Shown here: positions 1 through 5,424 of the stretch, one piece after another
Numbering within the stretch: the first letter of the stretch is position 1
Layout of the letters: every line of letters starts with the position of its first letter
Source: Desulfovibrio sp. OttesenSCG-928-G15
Lineage (GTDB): Bacteria; Desulfobacterota; Desulfovibrionia; Desulfovibrionales; Desulfovibrionaceae
Assembly: GCA_030266525.1 (NCBI GenBank)
Contig: JAJDIC010000070.1
Span: 1 to 11,208 of the forward strand
Length of the DNA stretch: 11,208 bases
Direction of reading: 5' to 3'
Program-made: the position numbers and the translations under genes
Notes under the pieces: model-generated
Database searches by the model: none
Told to the model about the DNA's origin: nothing
The model's input: the letters and a program-made list of their open reading frames with translations, nothing else

Positions 1-92
1 TATGTAAATTGGTAGGTTGCAGAGTTTTTTTGCATGTCCCTATCGGGAGTATCTTGAACACACTCTAATCAGTTTCAGAATGGAGGCAACAA

Positions 93-1145
93 ATGAGCTT
101 CAAAAGAACATTTCATGTTGTTGAAACGCATGCAGGCGAGCCAATGCGCGTTATTACAGGAGGTGTGCCGCATATTCCCGGAAACACCGTGTACGAACAA
201 ATGCAGTGGCTCAAGAAAAATGATGATCAGGTCAGGATGCTTATGCTGCGTGAACCGCGCGGCTATCCTCCTCTTTGTTGCAACCTGATTGTTCCCCCGA
301 AGCATCCAGATGCTGTCGCCGGATATATCATTATGGAGCAGGTTGAATACCCGCTTATGAGTGGCGGCAATACCCTTTCCGTTGCCACGGTGCTTCTGGA
401 AACCGGCATGATTCCCATGCAGGAGCCTGTTACCGAATTCATGCTGGAAGCGCCAGCCGGGCTTATCGGTATTAAAGCGGAGTGTCACAACGGCAAGGTA
501 ACGAACGTAACCTTTAAAAATGTGCCTGCCTTTGCAGCCCACCTTGATGCCGTGATTGAAGTTCCGGAACTCGGTAAAGTCACGGTAGACGTAGCCTGGG
601 GCGGCATGTTCTATGTAATTGCCGATGTGCGGCAGTTTGACTGGATAAAGCTGGTGCCCGAACACGGCGGCGAAATTGCTCGCGTTTCTTCGCTGATAAT
701 GAAAGCGGCGCAAGAGCAGTTGCCTGTTGCCCACCCGGATTATCCCGATGTGGGAATTACCATTTCCCAGCTTTCCGGGCCTACGGACAATCCCGCTGCG
801 GATTGGAAAAATGCTGTTACCGTGGCAAGCGGGGAAGTGGACTTTAACAACCCGGCCACCTGGACGGGTGCGCTGGACCGTTGCCCTTGTGGAACAGGCA
901 CTTGCGCAAAAATGGCCACCCTGCACGCCAAAGGCAAGCTTGGGCTCAATCAGGCGTTCCGGCATGAAGGTATTCTTGGCAACGTGTTTACAGGACACCT
1001 GGTGGAAGAAGTGCAAATCGGCAACTACAAGGGAGTCATTCCAACCATTGGCGGGCAGGTCTGGATTTACGGATACAACACATATGTGCTTGATCCGACC
1101 GATCCTTTCGTTAATGGATTCACTATAGGCGATATCTGGGCATAA
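93..1145 (+). CDS. Proline racemase / hydroxyproline epimerase family protein (Ser/Cys type)
   Basis: A 350-residue protein of the proline racemase superfamily, cytosolic enzymes that epimerise proline or hydroxyproline, or dehydrate 3-hydroxyproline, by two-base chemistry at C-alpha. The length is normal for the family. The conserved second catalytic block is present (DRCPCGTGT, residues 262-270, catalytic-type Cys266). The first block reads MSGGNT (residues 89-94), so the usual Cys of the M-C-G-H motif is Ser90 and the usual His is Gly. Known members with a Ser or Thr in the first position are often hydroxyproline epimerases or dehydratases rather than true proline racemases, so the substrate is left open. 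The ATG at 93 has a strong Shine-Dalgarno GGAGG at 82-86, spaced 6 nt. I see no convincing promoter in the 92 bases upstream. The gene ends in its own terminator, so it is the last of its transcript. The neighbouring MFS gene converges on it and need not be related. Confidence 0.93.
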   Translation: MSFKRTFHVVETHAGEPMRVITGGVPHIPGNTVYEQMQWLKKNDDQVRMLMLREPRGYPPLCCNLIVPPKHPDAVAGYIIMEQVEYPLMSGGNTLSVATVLLETGMIPMQEPVTEFMLEAPAGLIGIKAECHNGKVTNVTFKNVPAFAAHLDAVIEVPELGKVTVDVAWGGMFYVIADVRQFDWIKLVPEHGGEIARVSSLIMKAAQEQLPVAHPDYPDVGITISQLSGPTDNPAADWKNAVTVASGEVDFNNPATWTGALDRCPCGTGTCAKMATLHAKGKLGLNQAFRHEGILGNVFTGHLVEEVQIGNYKGVIPTIGGQVWIYGYNTYVLDPTDPFVNGFTIGDIWA

Positions 1146-1217
1146 CAACCAGAACCCTTGATAGCATAACGCGACCTTTTTGTTGATACACTAGCGACAT
1201 GTTCGCATGCCGCACGG

Positions 1218-1258
1218 GGGTTGCTGTCAAAGAAATCTTTGCCAGCAACCCTATTTTT
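1218..1258 (+). terminator. Rho-independent terminator of the proline racemase family gene
   Basis: The arms GGGTTGCTG (1218-1226) and CAGCAACCC (1243-1251) are perfectly complementary. They continue, after a single T/C mismatch, into CAAAG (1228-1232) and CTTTG (1237-1241) around an AAAT loop. The stem is followed by TATTTTTG, a U-tract on the plus strand only. It lies 73 nt after the stop codon. The remainder of the 1146-1401 gap shows only a weak imperfect hairpin near 1300-1316 and no gene. Confidence 0.9.
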
Positions 1259-1401
1259 GTTGTTCCGCTATCCTACCTTGTGAAGGGGCGTCATAAGGGA
1301 AACCGCGTGGTTCCTATGTTACAGAATGGAGCAGCCTTGTCGTGGCCAGCACCGGGGAAATGGATTTGGCTCTGGGAATAACCTTCATGTTGCCGACGAT
1401 A

Positions 1402-2637
1402 TTACATTTTTTCGGTATGCATGAAGACACTTGCCACACACGCAATGAAGGCAGATACGCTCATTACCCAAAAGGCACAGCTGAACGCAGATGCCGTTTC
1501 CAGCCCGTTATCCAATGCAAAACGCAGCACCTCTCCTATGCCTTGCTGTATTGCCGCCGCCCCTGCAAAGGGAAAGATGTTGATGAAGCCACTGGCTGTC
1601 CCGGCAAACTCTACGCTAAACAGGGCCTTGACCATGGAAAAAGCCAGGGCTGTTCCGCTGATTGTGCATATGGACAGGCAAATGAAGTAGCCAGAGAGAA
1701 GGAAGGGAGGAAGCTTTGGCAGGCCAAGGGCAAGGGGCAACGACAGAAGCAGGGCACCAAGGGCAAGGGCCTTAATTACCCTGCGGGCAGAGTTGCAACG
1801 TTCTGCCGCCCAGATAAGGAGGGGGCCGAGCACAAGGCCGAAGGCCGGAAGTGTGAGGATGCCCCCTGCTTCCATGGCATCAAGCCCCTGAACGCTGTGC
1901 AGATATTGCCCAGCCCAAAGTCCGATAAAGGCAAAGTACGCGCCTGCCTGACAGAAAACCCAGATTCCAAGAAGCCAGGCCTCCCGGTTGCGCAAAACAG
2001 TCTTCAGGGCCAGCCAGACTTGTTGTCTGCTTACAGTAACCATGCTTGGGAAGGCATCGCGAGTGTCTCGCACAATGAGCCAGATAAACAAAGCACACAG
2101 CAGGGTTACGCCGGCAAGAAACAGGTAGATTGCTCTCCAACCAAAAAATTCCTGCAAAATGGCCATGGGCGAAGTGGCCAGAGCCAGCCCCAGGGCCCCC
2201 ACGGTAAAGGCCGCAGCCAGCAGTTTGGCGAACCCGGCTGGTGGAAACCAGACCGCCGTCAGTTTCATCAAAGGCACCAGAATCAGGGCAGAACCAGCCC
2301 CAATACACACCCTGCCAAGAAAAGCCAGCCCGAGGCTGCTTGCCTCTGCAAAGAGCAGGGTGCCTGCACATACCAAAAGCATGGCGCAGGTCACACTTTT
2401 GCGAGAGCCAAGGGTATCGACAAGCAATCCTCCGGGAATTTGCAAGGCGGCATACGGGTAGGCAAAGGCGGAAACCAGCAGGGCAAGACCAGCCGCATCC
2501 GTACCAAGGTCGGCCCCGACCTGTATGGAAATAGCCGAAAGACCGATTTGGTGGAAATTGGATATCATGTAGGCAAGCAGCATGATTGCGAATATGTACC
2601 AGCCCCGCTTAGTGGTTTGCTCATACGCCAAAGCCAC
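1402..2637 (-). CDS. MFS transporter
   Basis: A 411-residue integral inner-membrane permease of the major facilitator superfamily with about 12 hydrophobic segments in two halves and a central polar loop at roughly residues 190-205. The loop between TM2 and TM3 carries the MFS motif A (GGLLVDTLGSRK, residues 69-80), and TM4 begins with G-R-x3-G-x-G (residues 108-115, motif B arginine). Substrate cannot be read from the sequence; anion/organic-acid or sugar-phosphate transporters and uncharacterised permeases of this type are possible. The start is GTG at 2637-2635, preceded by AAAGGGGA (2643-2650) at 5 nt spacing; no in-frame ATG lies nearby. It is read leftward, convergent with the racemase-family gene, and lies downstream of the antitoxin/toxin remnant on the same strand, so it may be transcribed through from that promoter. 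No clear minus-strand terminator is visible after it. Confidence 0.92.
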   Translation of the reverse strand: MALAYEQTTKRGWYIFAIMLLAYMISNFHQIGLSAISIQVGADLGTDAAGLALLVSAFAYPYAALQIPGGLLVDTLGSRKSVTCAMLLVCAGTLLFAEASSLGLAFLGRVCIGAGSALILVPLMKLTAVWFPPAGFAKLLAAAFTVGALGLALATSPMAILQEFFGWRAIYLFLAGVTLLCALFIWLIVRDTRDAFPSMVTVSRQQVWLALKTVLRNREAWLLGIWVFCQAGAYFAFIGLWAGQYLHSVQGLDAMEAGGILTLPAFGLVLGPLLIWAAERCNSARRVIKALALGALLLSLPLALGLPKLPPFLLSGYFICLSICTISGTALAFSMVKALFSVEFAGTASGFINIFPFAGAAAIQQGIGEVLRFALDNGLETASAFSCAFWVMSVSAFIACVASVFMHTEKM

Positions 2638-2648
2638 GTTCGTCCCCT

Positions 2649-2798
2649 TTAGGTTGTTTCTGTTTTAGTACACAGTCCCCCCTCGGCTCTGCCGGGGGAT
2701 AAGTAGAGTTTGACTTGTGCGGAAGTAACACCTTCAACGCACTCCCAAAAATCCTGCACAAAAATCTTGCCCTTCTCACGGCTGTTCAGCACAAGCAC
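2649..2798 (-). CDS. Possible small ORF upstream of the MFS gene (49 aa, unrecognised)
   Basis: A 49-codon frame opening with GTG (2798-2796), with AGGA at 2806-2809 and a 7-nt spacer, a plausible ribosome site. It ends with TAA only 11 nt before the MFS start. It opens with LVLNSREKGKIF and contains FWECVEG; I recognise no family. The last part runs through the GC hairpin at 2680-2698. It could be an upstream ORF coupled to the MFS gene, a remnant of a decayed gene, or chance: an open frame of this size is not rare in GC-rich DNA. It fills most of the gap between toxin remnant and MFS gene, which otherwise holds no recognisable gene. Confidence 0.18.
   Translation of the reverse strand: MLVLNSREKGKIFVQDFWECVEGVTSAQVKLYLSPGRAEGGLCTKTETT
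2680..2698. repeat. GC-rich hairpin in the MFS 5' leader
   Basis: The arms C2680-C2687 and G2691-G2698 pair over 8 bp (one G-T wobble) around a 3-nt loop. No T-tract follows on either strand, so a classic intrinsic terminator is not supported. It sits about 43 nt upstream of the MFS GTG, where it could act as an attenuator, a transcript stabiliser or a boundary of the toxin-antitoxin segment. Confidence 0.45.
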
Positions 2799-2800
2799 GT

Positions 2801-2929
2801 TCACATCCTAAACATCCACTCTGCCACCAAAAGGTCAATGAATGCCTTGAGTTTGCCCATATCCTTGCCGCGTTTTTGCATACGTCTGACGTCACGGCGA
2901 AAGCGTGTTGAAGGGGCAAGGCGTACCAT
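2801..2929 (-). pseudogene. Truncated YafQ/RelE-family toxin remnant
   Basis: An ATG (2929-2927) starts 2 nt after the antitoxin stop codon, the tight spacing typical of a toxin-antitoxin operon. The 42-residue product begins MVRLAPSTRFRRDVRRMQ and continues KRGKDMGKLKAFIDLLVA (residues 19-36). This matches, from family knowledge, the N-terminal helices of YafQ-type mRNA interferases (T-x-R-F-K-x-D-x-K-x4-R-G-K-D-x2-K-L). Those toxins are about 90-95 residues long and carry their catalytic His/Asp residues in the C-terminal half. Here similarity stops at residue 36 and a TGA follows after EWMFRM. No continuation (such as the usual R-D-H-x-L-x-G block) is found in any frame downstream. I therefore read it as a gene cut by a deletion or replacement, with no ribonuclease activity expected. 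It was too short for a routine ORF list and was found by translating the gap below the antitoxin. Confidence 0.7.
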
Positions 2930-2931
2930 GG

Positions 2932-3357
2932 TTATATGCCCAGGTCTTTATACAGGGCTTCAGGGGAATCATAGGTTTGTCTGCCGTCTTCTCCAGCTTC
3001 ATTCATGGCGGCGAGGGTCTCGGTATTGGGTGTCATAAAGTGATTGGGGATTGAGTGCAGCACTGCCGCCAAAGATTGGGCGTGCTTATAAGGGATTGCG
3101 CGTCTATCCTTTTCAAAACCTGAAATATGACTCTGCGGAATACCCACGGCATCAGCCAACGCCTTCTGGGTCAGTCCGGCACGCAGACGTAATGCCCGGA
3201 GCATTTTGCCGCCTCGGGCAGCCTCCGGCATGGGACGAACTATAACGCCGTTGTTTTGAGTTAGTTCGCCGCCAAGGCGTACCACAAGTTTTTCCACCAA
3301 AGGAAGGCAGTCGGCGGGAATGGGTATTTGCGCGTGGGTTATTTTGGTGGGTTGCAT
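2932..3357 (-). CDS. XRE-family HTH antitoxin with RelB/DinJ-like tail
   Basis: A 141-residue DNA-binding protein. Residues 51-107 form a Cro/C1-type helix-turn-helix (LRLRAGLTQKALADAVGIPQ is the core, followed by S-H-I-S-G-F-E-K). Residues 110-141 (PNTETLAAMNEAGED, then TYDSPEALYKDLGI) resemble the C-terminal toxin-binding tail common to RelB/DinJ-type antitoxins. The first ~45 residues form a short extra N-terminal segment that I cannot assign. The start is fixed by ATG 3357-3355 with AAGGAGA six bases upstream; a longer 205-codon frame has no such site and its extra residues are low-quality sequence. The likely role is to bind the toxin and repress its own operon. The toxin that follows 2 nt later is truncated, so this may now be an orphan antitoxin or an anti-addiction protein. 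Confidence 0.85.
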   Translation of the reverse strand: MQPTKITHAQIPIPADCLPLVEKLVVRLGGELTQNNGVIVRPMPEAARGGKMLRALRLRAGLTQKALADAVGIPQSHISGFEKDRRAIPYKHAQSLAAVLHSIPNHFMTPNTETLAAMNEAGEDGRQTYDSPEALYKDLGI

Positions 3358-3382
3358 GGGAGTTCTCCTTGCTTGTGTATGA

Positions 3383-3418
3383 TTTATATCAAAATATACC
3401 ACAGTCAAGAAACGTTTC
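3383..3418 (-). promoter_or_regulatory. Candidate promoter/operator of the antitoxin gene
   Basis: On the minus strand TTGACT (3408-3403) and TATAAA (3388-3383) lie 14 nt apart, a shorter spacing than ideal, about 25 nt upstream of the start codon. Two palindromes overlap it: TATAT-TTTG-ATATA (3385-3398), covering the -10 region, and the perfect GAAACGTTTC (3409-3418), beside the -35. Such placement would suit autorepression by the HTH antitoxin. The promoter assignment is an inference. Confidence 0.4.
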
Positions 3419-3499
3419 CCAGAACACTGCAATTCGCCAGGAGAGGGATGATTCCCTTGGGCAAACGGTGGACGAGCAGGGGGCAAGCTAGCACTAGCA

Positions 3500-3544
3500 T
3501 GATGACCGGGTGCAGTTTGTTGTTCTTGCTGCACCCGGTCATCA
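3500..3544. repeat. Perfect 16-bp inverted repeat (strong hairpin)
   Basis: TGATGACCGGGTGCAG (3500-3515) is exactly complementary to CTGCACCCGGTCATCA (3529-3544) around a 13-nt loop. There is no T-tract on either side, so it is not a standard intrinsic terminator. A second small inverted repeat, GCTAG-CA-CTAGC (3487-3498), abuts it. It lies in the 262-nt gap between the flavoprotein stop and the antitoxin start, which contains no gene that I can support. Confidence 0.75.
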
Positions 3545-3619
3545 GGCAAAGGAGCGCGTGTTGTGCACCGAATTTGTATCGGCAGCTCCAGGAGCCGGGC
3601 GGTGCTGTAGCGTGCGGCC

Positions 3620-4246
3620 TTATTGCACGCTGTGGAAGTTGGTCATAATCTGCGGTTCTTTTTCCGGTAGCGGCACTCCGGCTGCGGCTGCGGCTTCTTT
3701 GCACTTCAGGAACCAGGCCATGTTGCGCCCGAGGTTGCGCATGACTTGCAGGCCTTCCAGATCGCGTCGCACGTCATCCGGGGTGAAGCCGTGTACCATG
3801 TTCCAATAGGAAGACGAAATGACGGGCATCTGGCTGATGGTGAAATACTTGTTTAACTGATCAAGGGCGGCGGTGGTTCCGGCCCTGCGGGCAGATACAA
3901 CGGCAGCTGCCGGTTTCAGGCGGTATTTGCTGCGCTGGGAGTAAAAGGCCCGGTCCATGAAGGAGGTGATGCTGCCCGACGCGGAAGCAAAGTACACCGG
4001 CGAGCCAAAGACAAAACCGTCTGCCGTTGCGGCAAGTTCTGAAAATTCATTCACACTGTCGTTGATGATACAGCGCTTGAGCTGACTGCATTTCTGGCAG
4101 GCCATGCAGCCGGAAACAGGCTTTTTCCCCAGTTGGAAAATCTGTGTCTCAATCCCTTCCTTGTTCAGCGTGACCGCTACTTCGCTAAGCGCGGTATATG
4201 TACAGCCCTGCATGTTGGGGCTGCCGTTGACCAATACTACTTTCAT
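3620..4246 (-). CDS. Flavodoxin-family / iron-sulfur flavoprotein-like NAD(P)H oxidoreductase
   Basis: A 208-residue cytosolic flavoprotein of the flavodoxin-like fold. The N-terminus (MKVVLVNGSPNMQGCTYTAL) carries the G-S-P-x4-C/S-T phosphate loop for FMN, and FVFGSPVYFASASG (residues 98-111) is the second flavin-binding loop, followed by the conserved F-M-D-R. Cysteines 47, 50, 53 and 59 form C-x2-C-x2-C-x5-C, the compact pattern known from archaeal and bacterial iron-sulfur flavoproteins, where it binds a 4Fe-4S cluster. Cluster binding here is an inference. These proteins move electrons between reduced ferredoxin or NAD(P)H and small acceptors such as quinones, O2 or peroxide; the substrate is unknown. 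The ATG at 4246 has an AGGAGA site about 6 nt upstream. It is divergent from the AraC-family gene, which is its most likely regulator. A 7-bp hairpin (3609-3631) spans its stop codon but has no T-tract. Confidence 0.88.
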   Translation of the reverse strand: MKVVLVNGSPNMQGCTYTALSEVAVTLNKEGIETQIFQLGKKPVSGCMACQKCSQLKRCIINDSVNEFSELAATADGFVFGSPVYFASASGSITSFMDRAFYSQRSKYRLKPAAAVVSARRAGTTAALDQLNKYFTISQMPVISSSYWNMVHGFTPDDVRRDLEGLQVMRNLGRNMAWFLKCKEAAAAAGVPLPEKEPQIMTNFHSVQ

Positions 4247-4322
4247 GTTCTTCTCCTTCCTCTTGGGCGAGTTGCTTGAGCGGTACGCGCAAAAACTGCG
4301 TAACGCCCGCCCGTGCGTTCTT

Positions 4323-4349
4323 TATACCGGGATACGCGGCTTTGGTATA
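4323..4349. promoter_or_regulatory. Inverted repeat in the flavoprotein/AraC divergent intergenic region
   Basis: TATACC (4323-4328) and GGTATA (4344-4349) form an inverted repeat with a 15-nt spacer, giving half-site centres about two helical turns apart. It lies between two divergent genes, one encoding a DNA-binding protein, so it is a candidate operator. The half-sites are short and the assignment is tentative. Confidence 0.25.
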
Positions 4350-4396
4350 GCCCATTTCTCTGTATTTATTGCCTGATTCTCTATTTATGTGGTGTT

Positions 4397-4425
4397 TTAT
4401 TAAAAATAATGGCACAGTAGAGCAA
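4397..4425 (-). promoter_or_regulatory. Candidate sigma70-type promoter of the flavoprotein gene
   Basis: On the minus strand TTGCTC (4425-4420) is followed after exactly 17 nt by TAATAA (4402-4397). The 216-nt divergent gap is notably AT-rich around 4360-4430, as expected for a promoter region. It would leave a leader of about 145 nt before the flavoprotein start. No equally good plus-strand promoter for the AraC gene was found. Confidence 0.33.
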
Positions 4426-4462
4426 ATAGTGTTCGTAACCCTTTTATGCCCTTGGGGCCGTT

Positions 4463-5407
4463 ATGACAGATACCAACCGCATTGATTTTGAAAAATGTCG
4501 CATAGCTCTCCGAGATACCCTTTTACAACGTATGCCCTATTCGGGCAACTTTACTACGCCTGTCTCCGGCATGGTGCTGCACCGTTACCACAGCAATGAT
4601 GCGCCGGCACCGCGCTTTTACGACCCAGTAATCATCATTATCGCGCAGGGTAAAAAATGGGTGCGCATCGGCACAAAAGATATTCCGTATGGTGAGCACA
4701 GCTGTTTTATAGCCGGTGTGAACATGCCTGTTTCCAGTTGTGTTCTGGAGGCTGCCGAAGACAAACCCTATCTTTCCATTTCGCTGAGTCTGGATAAAGG
4801 GCTTATCGCCTCGCTGGCCGCTAAAATTCCTCCTGCGGTAGAACCTTACCCTGCAACGCCCGCCGGGGCGGCAGTGCAGGCAACAGGCCCTGAACTGCTG
4901 GACGCCTTTTTACGCCTGTTGGAGCTTACCGATAATCCCGAACAGGCTCAGGTTTTGGGGCCGCTCATTTACCAGGAAATTCATTACCGGCTGCTTGTCA
5001 GCCCCTTTGGCTACCATTTGCGCCAGTTGAATACCTTTGGTTCGCAGGGCAACCAGATTAACCAGGCTATCGCGTGGCTGCGCAGTAATTTCAAGGAGTC
5101 GCTGTATGTGGAAGAACTTGCTTCCAGCCTGAATATGGCAACGTCCACCTTTCACAAGTATTTCAAAGAAATAACTACGTTGAGTCCCTTACAATATCAG
5201 AAGCGCCTGCGCCTTTCCGAGGCTCAAAGGCTGATGCTTGCAGATAATTACGATGTCACCAGGGCCGCTTTTGCCGTGGGTTATGAAAGTGCCACCCAGT
5301 TCAACCGGGAGTATAAACGTCTGTTCGGCGAGTCGCCGCGTAAGGATGTGACAAAAATGAAGGAAGTCGCCGTACAGGGAACCGCCAGCGCTTCCCCTGG
5401 CCTGTAA
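4463..5407 (+). CDS. AraC-family transcriptional regulator
   Basis: A 314-residue regulator with the AraC_N type sensor domain in residues ~25-175 (FYDPVIIIIAQGKKWVRIG, then the Y-x4-S-x-L-F/I-A-G-like YGEHSCFIAG) and a two-helix-turn-helix DNA-binding domain in residues ~200-298. The second HTH is well conserved (DVTRAAFAVGYESATQFNRE, then Y-K-R-L-F-G-E-S-P). This architecture matches the YqhC-like group, some members of which respond to electrophiles/aldehydes or redox stress; the inducer here is unknown. The start is ATG at 4463, with only a weak GGGG-type ribosome site (near 4454-4457). It is divergent from the flavoprotein gene and 17 nt upstream of the MBL lipoprotein gene, so it probably forms an operon with the latter and regulates both directions. 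Confidence 0.93.
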   Translation: MTDTNRIDFEKCRIALRDTLLQRMPYSGNFTTPVSGMVLHRYHSNDAPAPRFYDPVIIIIAQGKKWVRIGTKDIPYGEHSCFIAGVNMPVSSCVLEAAEDKPYLSISLSLDKGLIASLAAKIPPAVEPYPATPAGAAVQATGPELLDAFLRLLELTDNPEQAQVLGPLIYQEIHYRLLVSPFGYHLRQLNTFGSQGNQINQAIAWLRSNFKESLYVEELASSLNMATSTFHKYFKEITTLSPLQYQKRLRLSEAQRLMLADNYDVTRAAFAVGYESATQFNREYKRLFGESPRKDVTKMKEVAVQGTASASPGL

Positions 5408-5424
5408 ACGTACTCTCCTGCAAT

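Noticed and set aside
1..92. Promoter of the racemase-family gene (TTGCAG or TTGAAC boxes, T7 tract near 25-31)
   Set aside because: No -35/-10 pair with acceptable spacing and matching -10 was found; the gene may be co-transcribed from a promoter left of the window.
75..1148. A 357-codon open frame on the minus strand opposite the racemase-family gene
   Set aside because: It is the antisense shadow of a well-conserved enzyme; its translation matches nothing known and is rich in His, Arg and Asn, as expected of reversed GC-biased codons.
1199..1381. Short 60-codon plus-strand frame downstream of the racemase-family gene
   Set aside because: It runs straight through the intrinsic terminator at 1218-1258 and has no ribosome site.
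1342..2652. A 436-codon plus-strand frame opposite the MFS gene
   Set aside because: The minus strand encodes a clear 12-TM MFS protein with motif A. The plus-strand product is a Lys/Gly/Gln-rich, unstructured sequence typical of an antisense reading of a membrane protein.
3358..3549. N-terminal extension of the antitoxin frame to 205 codons
   Set aside because: The Met at 3357 has an excellent ribosome site and begins the recognisable protein. The upstream 64 codons include one arm and loop of the inverted repeat and the likely promoter.
3449..3648. Plus-strand frame starting MIPLGKRW, with GGAGAGGG just upstream
   Set aside because: The ribosome site looks good, but the frame reads through both arms of the 16-bp inverted repeat and overlaps the end of the flavoprotein gene; the product has no recognisable features.
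4185..4415. 76-codon minus-strand frame in the leader of the flavoprotein gene
   Set aside because: It overlaps the flavoprotein start in another frame, covers the promoter-like AT-rich region and has no ribosome site.
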